Positions 25,001-37,476 of a stretch of DNA of 64,000 bases are shown here, one piece after another. The translations under genes and the position numbers were made by a program. Origin of the DNA: Actinomycetales bacterium (GTDB lineage Bacteria; Actinomycetota; Actinomycetes; Actinomycetales; Dermatophilaceae); assembly GCA_016710645.1 (NCBI GenBank), contig JADJVI010000018.1:62001-126000 (forward strand). Reading direction: 5' to 3'. Under the pieces are notes generated by a model. The model was not told the DNA's origin. It was given only the letters and a program-made list of their open reading frames with translations, and did no database searches. The stretch's first letter is position 1, and the number at the start of each line of letters is the position of its first letter.

Positions 25001-26005
25001 GTGGCGGACGTCGTCGTCTTCTCCGGAAACGCCCATCCCGCTCTTGCGCAACGCATCTGCTCGAACCTCGGCGTGCGCCTCTCGGGCGTCAACCTCAGCC
25101 GGTTCAGCAACGACTGCCTCCAGGCCCAACTGTTGGCCAACTGTCGCCAACGGGACGTCTACATCATCCAGCCGCTGGTGCCCCCGACGCAGGAGCACCT
25201 CATGGAGTTGCTGCTCATGATCGACGCGGCTCGGGGGTCGTCGGCGGCGTCGATCACCGCGGTCATGCCGCACTACGCCTATGCGCGGTCGGACAAGAAG
25301 GATGCCTCCCGCATCTCTATCGGTGGTCGCCTGGTGGCCGATCTGCTCAAGACCGCGGGCGTGACTCGGGTGCTCACGATGGCGCTGCATGCCCCCCAGG
25401 TGCACGGCTTCTTTCGAGTGCCGGTCGACCACCTCACCGCGATCGGGGTGCTCGCCGACCACTACCGGGCGATGAACCTCGACAACCACATCGTCGTCTC
25501 CCCTGACCTCGGCAACGCCAAGACCGCCACCCTCTTCGCCAGGCTGCTCAACCTGCCGGTCGCGGCCGGAAGCAAGCAGCGCCTGGCTGACGATCGGGTC
25601 GTCATCGACGCGATCGTCGGTGACGTGGCCGGCAAGCGAGCGATCGTCCTGGACGACGAGATCGCGACCGGCGGTTCGATCGTCGAGCTGCTCGAGCGGC
25701 TCGCCGACGCCGGCTGCCTCGACGCGTCGGTCGCATGCACCCATGGCCTGTTCACGGGCAAGGCCGTGGAGCGGCTTCGGGGTCACCCCTTCATCCGGGA
25801 GGTCGTGACCACGGACACGGTCCCCCCGCCTCGGGGCTGGCCGGAGTTGGAGGTGCGTTCGGTCGCCGAGCTGTTCGCCGAGGCCATCTCGCGCATCCAC
25901 CAGGGAAAGTCGGTGTCCAAGCTGTTCCGCGGCGTGGATCCGACCCACGCCCCACCGCAACCGCGGCTGCCCTTTGACGACCACCCGACCCTGCCGACGC
26001 TATGA
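25001..26005 (+). CDS. Ribose-phosphate pyrophosphokinase (PRPP synthetase) paralogue
   Basis: 334 residues from GTG 25001, with AAGGGA seven bases upstream. It matches PRPP synthetases, which transfer pyrophosphate from ATP to ribose 5-phosphate for nucleotide, histidine and NAD synthesis. The N-terminal VVVFSGNAHPALA, metal-site VMPHYAYARSDKK, SPDLGNAKTA and the PRPP loop IVLDDEIATGGS are visible. Several positions are unlike the main enzyme (ASRISIGGRL in place of the usual GREPISARL; HGFFRVPVD in place of QGFFDIPVD). It may therefore be a second, divergent copy. Its stop overlaps the DUF3054 start (ATGA). Confidence 0.82.
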   Translation: MADVVVFSGNAHPALAQRICSNLGVRLSGVNLSRFSNDCLQAQLLANCRQRDVYIIQPLVPPTQEHLMELLLMIDAARGSSAASITAVMPHYAYARSDKKDASRISIGGRLVADLLKTAGVTRVLTMALHAPQVHGFFRVPVDHLTAIGVLADHYRAMNLDNHIVVSPDLGNAKTATLFARLLNLPVAAGSKQRLADDRVVIDAIVGDVAGKRAIVLDDEIATGGSIVELLERLADAGCLDASVACTHGLFTGKAVERLRGHPFIREVVTTDTVPPPRGWPELEVRSVAELFAEAISRIHQGKSVSKLFRGVDPTHAPPQPRLPFDDHPTLPTL

Positions 26006-26418
26006 CCCCCGCACCGCGTTCCTCCGCATCGGCCTCCGTGGGGCAGCCCGTCCGTATGCCCTGGGCGCTCCTGCTCGATCTGGTGTTGGTCATCGTCTTC
26101 GCCGCTATCGGTCGGGCGAGCCATGCCGAGCAGAACGCTGTGCTCGGTGCACTGAGCACAGCGGCACCGTTCCTCGTTGGGACGCTCGCCGGATGGGCCT
26201 TGGTGCGGGCCCGGTCCCGGTCCTGGCCGCTCACGGTCGGCACCGGCATACCTGTCTGGCTGTCCACGCTCGGGCTCGGGATGCTGCTGCGGGTGCTCTT
26301 CGGTGGGTCGACCGCCGTCTCGTTCATCCTCGTGGCCGGAGCGGCGCTGGCCATCCTGCTGTTGGGGTGGCGCTGGGTCGCCTCCTGGTGGGCCCGGCGA
26401 GCGGCACAGCGCGGGTGA
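26002..26418 (+). CDS. DUF3054 family membrane protein
   Basis: 138 residues with four hydrophobic segments. The N-terminal LLLDLVLVIVFAAIGRASH and FLVGTLAGW stretches match DUF3054, an actinobacterial membrane family of unknown role. It is coupled by four-base overlaps to both the PRPP synthetase upstream and the acetyltransferase downstream, so the three form one operon. Confidence 0.8.
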   Translation: MTPAPRSSASASVGQPVRMPWALLLDLVLVIVFAAIGRASHAEQNAVLGALSTAAPFLVGTLAGWALVRARSRSWPLTVGTGIPVWLSTLGLGMLLRVLFGGSTAVSFILVAGAALAILLLGWRWVASWWARRAAQRG

Positions 26419-26996
26419 GCGATCGCCCCCTCACGCCCGAGTGTCGGTGGCGCGAGGCTGCGCCATCCGATGTCACGGCCCTCGATGACATCTACGGGCA
26501 CGCCGTCCGCACCAGCACCGCCACCTTCGATGTCACGCCTCCCCCGGCTGACTACTGGCTGACCCGCATCCAATCGAAGGAGCCTGGTGACCACGTCCTC
26601 GTTGCCTGCGATGGTGACGCGCGTGTGATCGGCTTCGCCTACTCCGGCGCCTTCCGGCCGCGACCGGCATACGGTCTCACCCGCGAGATGTCGATCTACC
26701 TCGCGCCGGACGCGACCGGGCGCGGCATCGGTCGTGCCCTGTATGCCGTGCTGCTGGACCTGCTGAGAGCCGACGGGATGCATCTGTCCGTGGCGGTCGT
26801 GGCCTGCCCCAATCCGGCCAGCCACGCCCTGCACCGGAGCGTCGGTTTCCAGGAGGTCGGCACGCTTCGTGAGGTCGGGCGCAAGTTCGACCAGTGGGTC
26901 GACACGACGTGGTACCAGCTCCCGCTCGAAGCCGCACGGGCGGAGGAGAGCCCGTTGTCCCCCACACTGAGGAGCATTTCGGAAATAGGGTCATAA
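26415..26996 (+). CDS. GNAT-family N-acetyltransferase (phosphinothricin-acetyltransferase-like)
   Basis: 193 residues from GTG 26415, overlapping the DUF3054 stop (GTGA). The domain shows the GNAT acetyl-CoA loop as DATGRGIGRALY, with EMSIYLAP on the preceding strand and NPASHALHRSVGFQEVG following. The DIYGHAVRTSTATFD start and overall layout resemble PAT/bar-type enzymes that acetylate amino-acid-like herbicides or metabolites. The true substrate is unknown. Confidence 0.85.
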   Translation: MSDRPLTPECRWREAAPSDVTALDDIYGHAVRTSTATFDVTPPPADYWLTRIQSKEPGDHVLVACDGDARVIGFAYSGAFRPRPAYGLTREMSIYLAPDATGRGIGRALYAVLLDLLRADGMHLSVAVVACPNPASHALHRSVGFQEVGTLREVGRKFDQWVDTTWYQLPLEAARAEESPLSPTLRSISEIGS

Positions 26997-27008
26997 AGCA
27001 CCCAAACT

Positions 27009-27037
27009 GCACCGCGACACTCGTTCACGAGCGGTGC
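27009..27037 (+). terminator. Imperfect hairpin after the acetyltransferase gene
   Basis: Outer arms 27009-27014 and 27032-27037 (GCACCG/CGGTGC) and inner arms 27020-27024 and 27027-27031 (CTCGT/ACGAG) form a bulged stem. It lies in the 149-base gap before the phosphoesterase gene, which is less GC-rich than its surroundings. There is no T-run, so function is uncertain. TAGAGT at 27067-27072 could be a -10 element for the downstream gene. Confidence 0.4.
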
Positions 27038-27145
27038 GGAGATTTCCCGACACCCACTTTTCGGCATAGAGTCCCGGTGGCTCAAGAATCGTCGGAGTGG
27101 TTCGGGGTGTCCCGGCTGCGCCACCGCTCACGAAGGGGAATTGTC

Positions 27146-28792
27146 GTGCGCCGCCTCTCGCTGCCCAAGAACGGTCTGGTCGTGGCTGCCGTCTTGGTCG
27201 CCCTGGTTTTCGCATCGGTCATCGGTGTCACCGCCAGCGCTTCCGCCGGGGACTGCTCAGCGCTCACCGCCGAGGTTTACCAGGTGGCCAAACCGGATGG
27301 CACCTCTTTGCTCACCCGCAACCCCAACGAGGTGGTCTCGGCGCAGGCCAAGTATGGATTCGTCGAGACCTGGCCGTCGGTCGGGCGAGTCTCACGAGTT
27401 CCTGCGACTGGACTGACCACGGTCTACCGCACGTATCACCAGGCCAAGGCCGATTTCCAGTTCGTCACCGAGGCTCGGCTCGCCGAGGCGATCGACAGTG
27501 GGTATGCCGTCGAGCAGGTCGCGTTCTATGCGGCCACGGACGCGAGCAGCTGCGCTTCGCCGGCGTTCCAGATGTCGAAGGCCGGACACCACCGCGTCGC
27601 GTTCGGCACCTCAGAACGCGCGCTGGCCGAGGCCAGCGGTTGGGCGGCTGTCGAGACCGCCTTCTACCTGGCCGTCACACCAGTGAGCACGCCGACCTCG
27701 AGCACCGGTGCGCCGACAACTGCCGTTCCCACCAGTAGCACCGTTGCCCCCACGACCGCGACGCCGACCACGGCGACCACCAGCGGAACGGTCACCACGA
27801 GCCCGACCGCCACGGCCAGCACTACCGCCCCCGCCGCGACTCCCACTCAGACCGCTACGGCACCGGTGACCACCACGCCAGTCGCACCCCCTCCGCCGGA
27901 GCCGGTTTCCCTCCAGCAGCCCAACACCTTCAGCTTCGCCGTGGTCCCTGACAGTCAGATGGAGATGACGAACGCCAGCGACGATCGGTTCGTCAATCGG
28001 TGGCAGTGGCTGGTCGCGAACCAGGACGCGCTCGATCTGCGATTCGTTGCCCATGTCGGTGACGTCACCAACTGGGGCAACGCCGCTCCGGCTCAGTTCC
28101 AGAAGGCGAAGGACTCCCTCAGCGTGCTCCAGGGAAAGATCCCGTGGATGGCGGTGGCCGGTAACCATGACACAGCGGTGGTGTGTGCTGGTGGTTCGGG
28201 ATGCCCGGGCATCTCCGGACGGGTCGCGGTGCGCGACGCGACGACCTTCAATTCCTACCTGGGGGCGTCCATGGACCGGGTCGCCGGGACGATGGTGCCC
28301 GGCCACCTGGAGAACGCCTTTCACACCTTCACCGCGGAAGGCACCAAGTGGCTGATCGTCGGACTCGAGCTCTGGCCGCGTGCGGAAGCCATCGCCTGGG
28401 CCAAAGACGTCGTCGCCTCTCATGCCGATTACAACGTCATTGTTGTCACGCATTCCTATCTGACGGCCGGGGGCGCGATCGCCAGCGGAATGGACGGCTA
28501 TGGCAACAATCCGCCGTCAGTGATCTTTGACCAGGTGGTCAAACCGTACGCGAACGTCAAGATGGTGCTTTCCGGACACGACGGCACCGCCACGACGAGA
28601 AGCGATGTCGGCAGCAACGGCAACCGCATCCTCTCGATGTTGCAGTGCTACCACTCCACGACCACCAACCCGATGAGGCTGGTGTCGGTGGATGTCGCCG
28701 CGGGCAAGGTCACCTCGTGGGTGTACGCCCCAAAGACCGGGCAGACGCTCGTCGCCGCCCAGACCTGGACTGGCCTGAACTTCGTCAAGTGA
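27146..28792 (+). CDS. Secreted metallophosphoesterase with N-terminal DUF5648-like repeats
   Basis: 548 residues from GTG 27146 with AAGGGGAA just upstream. A signal peptide or anchor covers residues 1-35. Three repeats of about 45 residues follow (each with an aromatic start and a GF/GY/GW turn: EVYQVAKP, VYRTYHQA, FQMSKAGHH), resembling DUF5648 modules. A Thr/Pro/Ser-rich linker of about 80 residues leads to a calcineurin-like domain from about residue 258. The metal motifs are VPDSQ, HVGDVTNWG, AGNHD, VVTHSY and SGHDG. The last lacks the second His of GHxH, as in some secreted members. Substrate unknown. Confidence 0.85.
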   Translation: MRRLSLPKNGLVVAAVLVALVFASVIGVTASASAGDCSALTAEVYQVAKPDGTSLLTRNPNEVVSAQAKYGFVETWPSVGRVSRVPATGLTTVYRTYHQAKADFQFVTEARLAEAIDSGYAVEQVAFYAATDASSCASPAFQMSKAGHHRVAFGTSERALAEASGWAAVETAFYLAVTPVSTPTSSTGAPTTAVPTSSTVAPTTATPTTATTSGTVTTSPTATASTTAPAATPTQTATAPVTTTPVAPPPPEPVSLQQPNTFSFAVVPDSQMEMTNASDDRFVNRWQWLVANQDALDLRFVAHVGDVTNWGNAAPAQFQKAKDSLSVLQGKIPWMAVAGNHDTAVVCAGGSGCPGISGRVAVRDATTFNSYLGASMDRVAGTMVPGHLENAFHTFTAEGTKWLIVGLELWPRAEAIAWAKDVVASHADYNVIVVTHSYLTAGGAIASGMDGYGNNPPSVIFDQVVKPYANVKMVLSGHDGTATTRSDVGSNGNRILSMLQCYHSTTTNPMRLVSVDVAAGKVTSWVYAPKTGQTLVAAQTWTGLNFVK

Positions 28793-28815
28793 CCCACCCC
28801 GAGCCGCACCATGAG

Positions 28816-28835
28816 CGTCTGGGGTCAGCCAGACG
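28816..28835. terminator. Short hairpin between convergent genes
   Basis: CGTCTGG (28816-28822) and CCAGACG (28829-28835) pair around a six-base loop. The hairpin lies between the end of the phosphoesterase gene and the end of mpa/arc, 46 bases apart, and could terminate either. There is no T-run. Confidence 0.5.
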
Positions 28836-28837
28836 TC

Positions 28838-30577
28838 CTAGAGGTATTGCCCAGTGTTCTCCAGGGTGTGGATGGAGCGGCCGGGTTCGGTGCCGTCCTT
28901 GGTGTTGATGAGGGTGCGGATATAGACGATCCGCTCACCCTTCTTGCCGGAGATGCGGGCCCAGTCGTCGGGGTTGGTCGTGTTGGGCAGGTCCTCGTTT
29001 TCCTTGAACTCCTCCACGCACGAGGAGAGCAGGTGCTCGACCCGCAGGCCCTTCTGTCCGGTGGTGAGGAAGTCCTTGATGGCGTTCTTCTTGGCTCGGT
29101 CGACGACGTTCTGGATCATGGCGCCCGAGTTGAAGTCCTTGAAGTAGAGGACCTCCTTGTCGCCTCCGGCGTAGGTCACCTCGAGGAAGCGGTTCTCGTC
29201 GGCCTCGGAATACATCCGCTCGACAGCCGCGTGGATCATCGCCGTCACCGTGCGGTCCCGGTCGCCATCGTGCTCGCCGAGGTCGTCGGGGTGCAGGGGC
29301 AGGTCGGTCGTGAGGTACTTGCTGAAGATGTCGCGGGCCGCTTCGGCGTCCGGGCGTTCGATCTTGATCTTGGCGTCCAGGCGACCTGGTCGCAGGATTG
29401 CCGGGTCGATCATGTCCTCACGGTTGGACGCGCCGATGACGATGACGTTCTCGAGCCGCTCGACGCCGTCGATCTCGGACAACAGCTGCGGCACGATCGT
29501 CGTTTCGACATCACTGGAGACTCCTGATCCGCGGGTGCGGAAGAGCGAGTCCATTTCGTCGAAGAACACCACCACGGGCGTGCCATCGGATGCCTTCTCG
29601 CGGGCCCGCTGGAAGATCAGGCGGATGTGCCGCTCGGTCTCGCCGACGTACTTGTTGAGCAGCTCAGGGCCCTTGATATTGAGGAAGTAGCTCTTCTCCA
29701 CCGGACGTCCGGTGCGCTCGGCCACCTTGCGCGCCAGTGACGCGGCGACCGCCTTGGCGATGAGAGTCTTGCCGCAACCAGGCGGGCCATAGAGCAGCAC
29801 GCCCTTGGGTGCCTTGAGATGGTGCTCCTTGTAGAGCTCGGGGTGCAGATAGGGCAACTCGACCGCGTCACGGATTGCCTCGATCTGACCCGCCAGTCCA
29901 CCGATGTCTTCGTATGCGATATCCGGCACTTCCTCCAGGACCAGGTCCTGGACCTCGGCCTTGGGCACCCGTTCGAAGACGAATCCGGAGCGCGGGTCGA
30001 CGGTGAGAGCATCGCCCACCCGCACTAGCTGACCGATCAGGGAGGCGGCGCGACGGCATACTCGCTCTTCGTCGGCGTGGGCGACCACGAGCAGCCGGTC
30101 GTCGTCGAGGACCTCCTTGACCAGAACCACCTCGCCGACCTTCTCAAAACCCTTGACGGCGACGACATTGAGCGCCTCGTTGAGCATGACCTCGCGGCCA
30201 GCCGTGACCTCACTCGCCGCCAGCGACGGGGCGACCGCGACCCGCATCTTGCGACCTGCCGTGAGGATGTCGACACTGCCATCCTGCACCTCGCTGAGGA
30301 CGACCCCATAGCCGTTGGGTGGGGCGCCGAGTCGGTCGACTTCGGCGCGTAGGTTGACGATCTGCGCCCGAGCGTCCTTGAGCGTGCGGGTCAGCCGGTC
30401 GTTCTGCGATCCGAGCGTGGCCAGGGAAGCCTGTTGTGCCATGAGTCGCCGCTCCAACTCACGCATCCGGTGTGCCTCGGGGCGGCCACTGTCGCGCAGC
30501 GCCGCGATCTCGGCCTGCAGCCGCTGCGCACCCGAATCCGGCGAAGCCGCTGCGGGCGTCTGCTGAGAGTCGGACAT
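28838..30577 (-). CDS. arc: Proteasome-associated AAA ATPase Mpa/ARC
   Basis: 579 residues, ATG start. An N-terminal coiled coil (about residues 18-83) binds Pup. Two OB domains (about 88-205) follow, then an AAA module with Walker A GPPGCGKT (264-271), Walker B VVVFFDE (335-341) and arginine-finger region LRPGRLD. The last residues GQYL are the proteasome-docking motif that opens the alpha ring. It unfolds pupylated proteins for the PrcAB core. It lies 70 bases after trmI on the same strand. Confidence 0.96.
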   Translation of the reverse strand: MSDSQQTPAAASPDSGAQRLQAEIAALRDSGRPEAHRMRELERRLMAQQASLATLGSQNDRLTRTLKDARAQIVNLRAEVDRLGAPPNGYGVVLSEVQDGSVDILTAGRKMRVAVAPSLAASEVTAGREVMLNEALNVVAVKGFEKVGEVVLVKEVLDDDRLLVVAHADEERVCRRAASLIGQLVRVGDALTVDPRSGFVFERVPKAEVQDLVLEEVPDIAYEDIGGLAGQIEAIRDAVELPYLHPELYKEHHLKAPKGVLLYGPPGCGKTLIAKAVAASLARKVAERTGRPVEKSYFLNIKGPELLNKYVGETERHIRLIFQRAREKASDGTPVVVFFDEMDSLFRTRGSGVSSDVETTIVPQLLSEIDGVERLENVIVIGASNREDMIDPAILRPGRLDAKIKIERPDAEAARDIFSKYLTTDLPLHPDDLGEHDGDRDRTVTAMIHAAVERMYSEADENRFLEVTYAGGDKEVLYFKDFNSGAMIQNVVDRAKKNAIKDFLTTGQKGLRVEHLLSSCVEEFKENEDLPNTTNPDDWARISGKKGERIVYIRTLINTKDGTEPGRSIHTLENTGQYL

Positions 30578-30647
30578 GAACTCGCCTTCCGTGAGGGCCG
30601 ATCGCGAGACTCGTCGGCCTATCTCGACACTAGCCGCGACGACTGCC

Positions 30648-31772
30648 TCAGGAGGGCATCGTCTCGGTCACCGACCGCCGCGCGCGTCGCACCTTCTTGT
30701 CCGAGATCGGGCGTTCGCCGAGAGCCTCGGGCGTCCACTCGGCATCGGGCACAGCCCCAGATCCTGCCCCGACGAGCCCCGCAACGGGTATGCCGTCCAC
30801 CGCCCCTTCGCTTGCCTGCCCAGGTGCCGGTGACGAATGGTCGACGGATAGCTCCGCCGCACGGTCTGAGTCACCGTAGGCGCCCTTGGCCGGACGACGG
30901 GTCCGGCGTGGGGTGGCCACGCCGTCGGCCAATCGCCGCGCGGTGATGAGGAAGCCGGTGTGCCCGTGCATGCGGTGCTGTGGCCGGACCGCCAGTCCCT
31001 CCAGGTGCCAGCCGCGGACCAGGCTCTCCCACGCCGAGGGCTCGGTGAAACCACCATGCTCGCGTAGTGCCTCGGCAACCCGAGACAGTTGGGTTGTCGT
31101 CGCGACGTAACACGTGAGCACGCCACCAGGTCGCAGCGCCTGGCTCACCGCGGCAACACACTCCCAGGGGGCCAGCATGTCCAAGACCACCCGGTCCACG
31201 CTGCCCGCCTCTACCTCCCGCGGTAGCGCGTCCGCCAGGTCGCCGATGACGATCCGCCACGCCGGGTGGGACTGGCCCAGAAAGGCCCGGACATTGCCCG
31301 CGGCGATGTCGGCGAAATCGGCCCGGCGCTCGAAGGAGATCAGCTCCCCCTCGGGCCCGATCGCGCGCAGCAGGGACATCGAGAGCGCCCCCGACCCAAC
31401 CCCTGCCTCGACGACCCGCGCGCCGGGGTAGATATCGCCCATCGTGACGATCTGACCGGCGTCCTTGGGGTAGACGACGGCTGCCCCCCGCGGCATCGAC
31501 ATGACGTAATCGGCCAGAAGCGGACGCAACGCCAGGTATTCGATCCCAGCGGTATTGGCCACCACGCTCCCCTCGGGGGCTCCGATGAGCGAGTCGTGCC
31601 CCAAGCGGCCCTGGTGGGTGTGGAACTCCCGGCCGGCCTCCAGGGTGATCGTGTGCAACCGTCCCTTGCTGTCGGTGAGCTGGACCCGGTCGCCAACGAC
31701 GAACGCCCCGCGCCGCGCCTGGGCGCCGCCTCCAGTGGATGGCGCGTGGGGGGCCTGGTGTCCGGTCGTCAT
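30648..31772 (-). CDS. trmI: tRNA (adenine-N1)-methyltransferase TrmI
   Basis: 374 residues from ATG 31772. The N-terminal small domain (GDRVQLTDSKGRLHTITLEAGREFHTHQG) and Rossmann SAM site (VVEAGVGSGALSMSLLRAIGP) match bacterial and archaeal TrmI, which methylates A58 in the tRNA T-loop. It includes the catalytic-region VLDMLAPWECV. A disordered C-terminal extension of about 90 residues holds the dispersed-repeat copy (GIP). The gene directly upstream of the proteasome ATPase is conserved in actinobacteria. Confidence 0.93.
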   Translation of the reverse strand: MTTGHQAPHAPSTGGGAQARRGAFVVGDRVQLTDSKGRLHTITLEAGREFHTHQGRLGHDSLIGAPEGSVVANTAGIEYLALRPLLADYVMSMPRGAAVVYPKDAGQIVTMGDIYPGARVVEAGVGSGALSMSLLRAIGPEGELISFERRADFADIAAGNVRAFLGQSHPAWRIVIGDLADALPREVEAGSVDRVVLDMLAPWECVAAVSQALRPGGVLTCYVATTTQLSRVAEALREHGGFTEPSAWESLVRGWHLEGLAVRPQHRMHGHTGFLITARRLADGVATPRRTRRPAKGAYGDSDRAAELSVDHSSPAPGQASEGAVDGIPVAGLVGAGSGAVPDAEWTPEALGERPISDKKVRRARRSVTETMPS

Positions 31773-31783
31773 GGCCGGAGAGT

Positions 31784-32164
31784 CTATGGCGCCGCCGCTC
31801 GGGAACCAGCCACCCGGCGCACTGTGCGGGCTTCGACCTCGTAGCGGCTCTGCACTCCCGCTCCCACCCGGAAGAAGCGTCGCCGCAAGGCACCGGAGAC
31901 CAGGACGATGTCCCCCTCGGCCAACTCCTTGGCCCGCTTGCGGGTCGGTGCCGACCAACAGGAGACATCGATGACATCGACGGTGGCCGAGGTCTTCGTC
32001 CGCGGTGGGTCGCCGCGCGGCACCACGACCCGCAAGGCCAGGACGGCATCTCCGCTCGGCAGCGTGCGCTCCTGGCCAGGGCTGCTCACCCGACCCTGGA
32101 CCACGACCTCGTTGATGCCCACCGGACCCGTCGCTTTGCGACCTTTAGATGCGCCTACTCCCAT
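31784..32164 (-). CDS. Small SSB-like OB-fold protein
   Basis: 126 residues from ATG 32164, ending 11 bases before trmI. The INEVVVQGRVSSPGQERTLPSGDAVLALRVVV start and the DVSCWSAPTRKRAKELAEGDIVLVSGALRRRFF stretch have the strand pattern of single-stranded DNA-binding proteins. It lacks the long acidic-tipped tail of the housekeeping SSB. It is therefore likely a second SSB or an OB-fold protein of another role, co-transcribed with trmI. Confidence 0.75.
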   Translation of the reverse strand: MGVGASKGRKATGPVGINEVVVQGRVSSPGQERTLPSGDAVLALRVVVPRGDPPRTKTSATVDVIDVSCWSAPTRKRAKELAEGDIVLVSGALRRRFFRVGAGVQSRYEVEARTVRRVAGSRAAAP

Positions 32165-32339
32165 GTCCCTGCCCCTGTCTGCCGATCGGATCCCGCTCCC
32201 TGTCGCTGACGCTGCCCAACCGCAGGCCGCGACCCTTCCGAGTGTGAGTGAACGACCGCAGCGGCACGACCCAGTGATGGCTGCTTGTGGACGATGTGAC
32301 GTGGCGCGTGGGGATGTGGACGACGTGCCCACGAAGAGG

Positions 32340-33473
32340 TCAGCGACGGACCAGCGCTGCTTCCGTGTCCTCCAGGGATACCGACCCCGCGATCGAGCCT
32401 CCGGCATCCCGGACGAGCACCATCGCGTGACCGGGGTGATCGACTCCGTTGCCGGCCAGCGCCTGCACGACGGCTCCGGCGGAGTCCGCCGGATCAGCGG
32501 TCACGACCCAGCCCGGAGCGCCGGTGGCCAGGAAGGCCGTGGCCGGCGCGCTGGGCAGCGAGGCCTCAGGGGCGCTCGCGAGCGCAGCGAGATCGACCCA
32601 GCCGACCGGCATACCGGCCGGATCGACGACGACCGCAGACGCTGCTTCCGGCACTCGCAGCAGGCCATCGACGACGGTCTGGGCTGAGGCGTGCGCGGGC
32701 ACCACGACGACCGGGCGCAGCAACTGACCGACCCGCAGAGCCTCCACCGCGACCCTGGTGCGTCCGACTGCGATCGCGGCCGACGCACCCCGCCAGAGGA
32801 AGGCACCGATAAGGGCTACCCAGACCAAGGACAGCAGGTCGGGGGCGGTGCGAGTAAGCAGCGGCTGGACGACCGCCAGCCATCCGGCGACGCCGGCCGT
32901 GATGAGGCGGCCGGCCCAGCCCGCCACGAGCATGCCGCGTCCGCGGCTGCCGGTGAGACCCCAGACGGCCGCTTCGACGAGGAAGCCCCCATCCAGCGGC
33001 AGACCGGGCAGGAGGTTGAAGGCCGCCACCAGGAGGTTGGAGTAGGCCAGCGCTCCCGCCAGCAAGCTGGGGATGGGCGCGGTGAGGACAGCACTTCCCC
33101 ACCAGCCCAGCAGCGCCAACGCCAGATTGCCCACCGGACCTGCGATGGCGACGATCCCGGAAGTGCGCGGTCCCTCATGCGCTCCACCGAAGACGGTGTG
33201 CCCGCCCCAGAGGTTGGCCACGATGCGGTCGACGCGGCCGCCCAGGGCTCGGGCCGCGATGGCGTGGCCGGCCTCGTGGACGAGCACCGACACCAGCAGC
33301 AGGAGCGCGTATGCCGCTGCGACGAAGTAGCCGGTTGTCCCCAGGCCGGTCCGGGGACCGAAGGTCAGGACGATGACGGCGGCAATGACCCCCCACGACC
33401 CGGCGATGTAGACCGGTATCCCACTGACCCGACCGATGAGCCAGCCGTAAGACGGCGTCGGCGACGGGCTCAT
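32340..33473 (-). CDS. Site-2 protease family (M50) intramembrane metalloprotease
   Basis: 377 residues from ATG 33473. Hydrophobic segments surround the zinc motif HEAGH (about residue 66-70) and the second metal motif NLLPGLPLDGG. The C-terminal 150 residues (from VGRTRVAVEALRVG) look like a pair of CBS-type regulatory modules. Such proteins cleave transmembrane substrates, often anti-sigma factors; the target is unknown. It precedes the SSB-like/trmI/arc genes with a 175-base gap, and is divergent from metH. Confidence 0.88.
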   Translation of the reverse strand: MSPSPTPSYGWLIGRVSGIPVYIAGSWGVIAAVIVLTFGPRTGLGTTGYFVAAAYALLLLVSVLVHEAGHAIAARALGGRVDRIVANLWGGHTVFGGAHEGPRTSGIVAIAGPVGNLALALLGWWGSAVLTAPIPSLLAGALAYSNLLVAAFNLLPGLPLDGGFLVEAAVWGLTGSRGRGMLVAGWAGRLITAGVAGWLAVVQPLLTRTAPDLLSLVWVALIGAFLWRGASAAIAVGRTRVAVEALRVGQLLRPVVVVPAHASAQTVVDGLLRVPEAASAVVVDPAGMPVGWVDLAALASAPEASLPSAPATAFLATGAPGWVVTADPADSAGAVVQALAGNGVDHPGHAMVLVRDAGGSIAGSVSLEDTEAALVRR

Positions 33474-33569
33474 GCGCCAAGACCTTAGTTCATCGACGGC
33501 ATACTGGATCATTGCGCCGCTGCGTCCTGAACCTAGTCCGGCGCGCCCCAGGACCCCGACCGAGGAACC

Positions 33570-37352
<3,783 letters not shown>

Positions 37353-37360
37353 GTGAGCGA

Positions 37361-37388
37361 CACGGCATACCAGAGTTGGTATGCCGTG
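37361..37388. repeat. Perfect hairpin made of two inverted GGTATGCCGT copies after metH
   Basis: The arms 37361-37372 (CACGGCATACCA) and 37377-37388 are perfectly complementary over 12 bp around a GAGT loop. The hairpin starts 8 bases after the metH stop. No T-run follows. By position it could work as a terminator or 3'-end stabiliser, while each arm is also an exact copy of the dispersed 10-mer. Confidence 0.85.
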
Positions 37389-37476
37389 CGGTCGCCGCCG
37401 GGAGCAGCGTGCTGGATCTCGCCCGATCCGGACGCTGTCGGTGGCCTGCCCTAGGGTCGAGGTCGAGGAGGGTCGC

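Noticed and set aside
33474..33569. Cobalamin riboswitch upstream of metH
   Set aside because: Spacer is only 97 bases and no B12-box-like sequence was seen.
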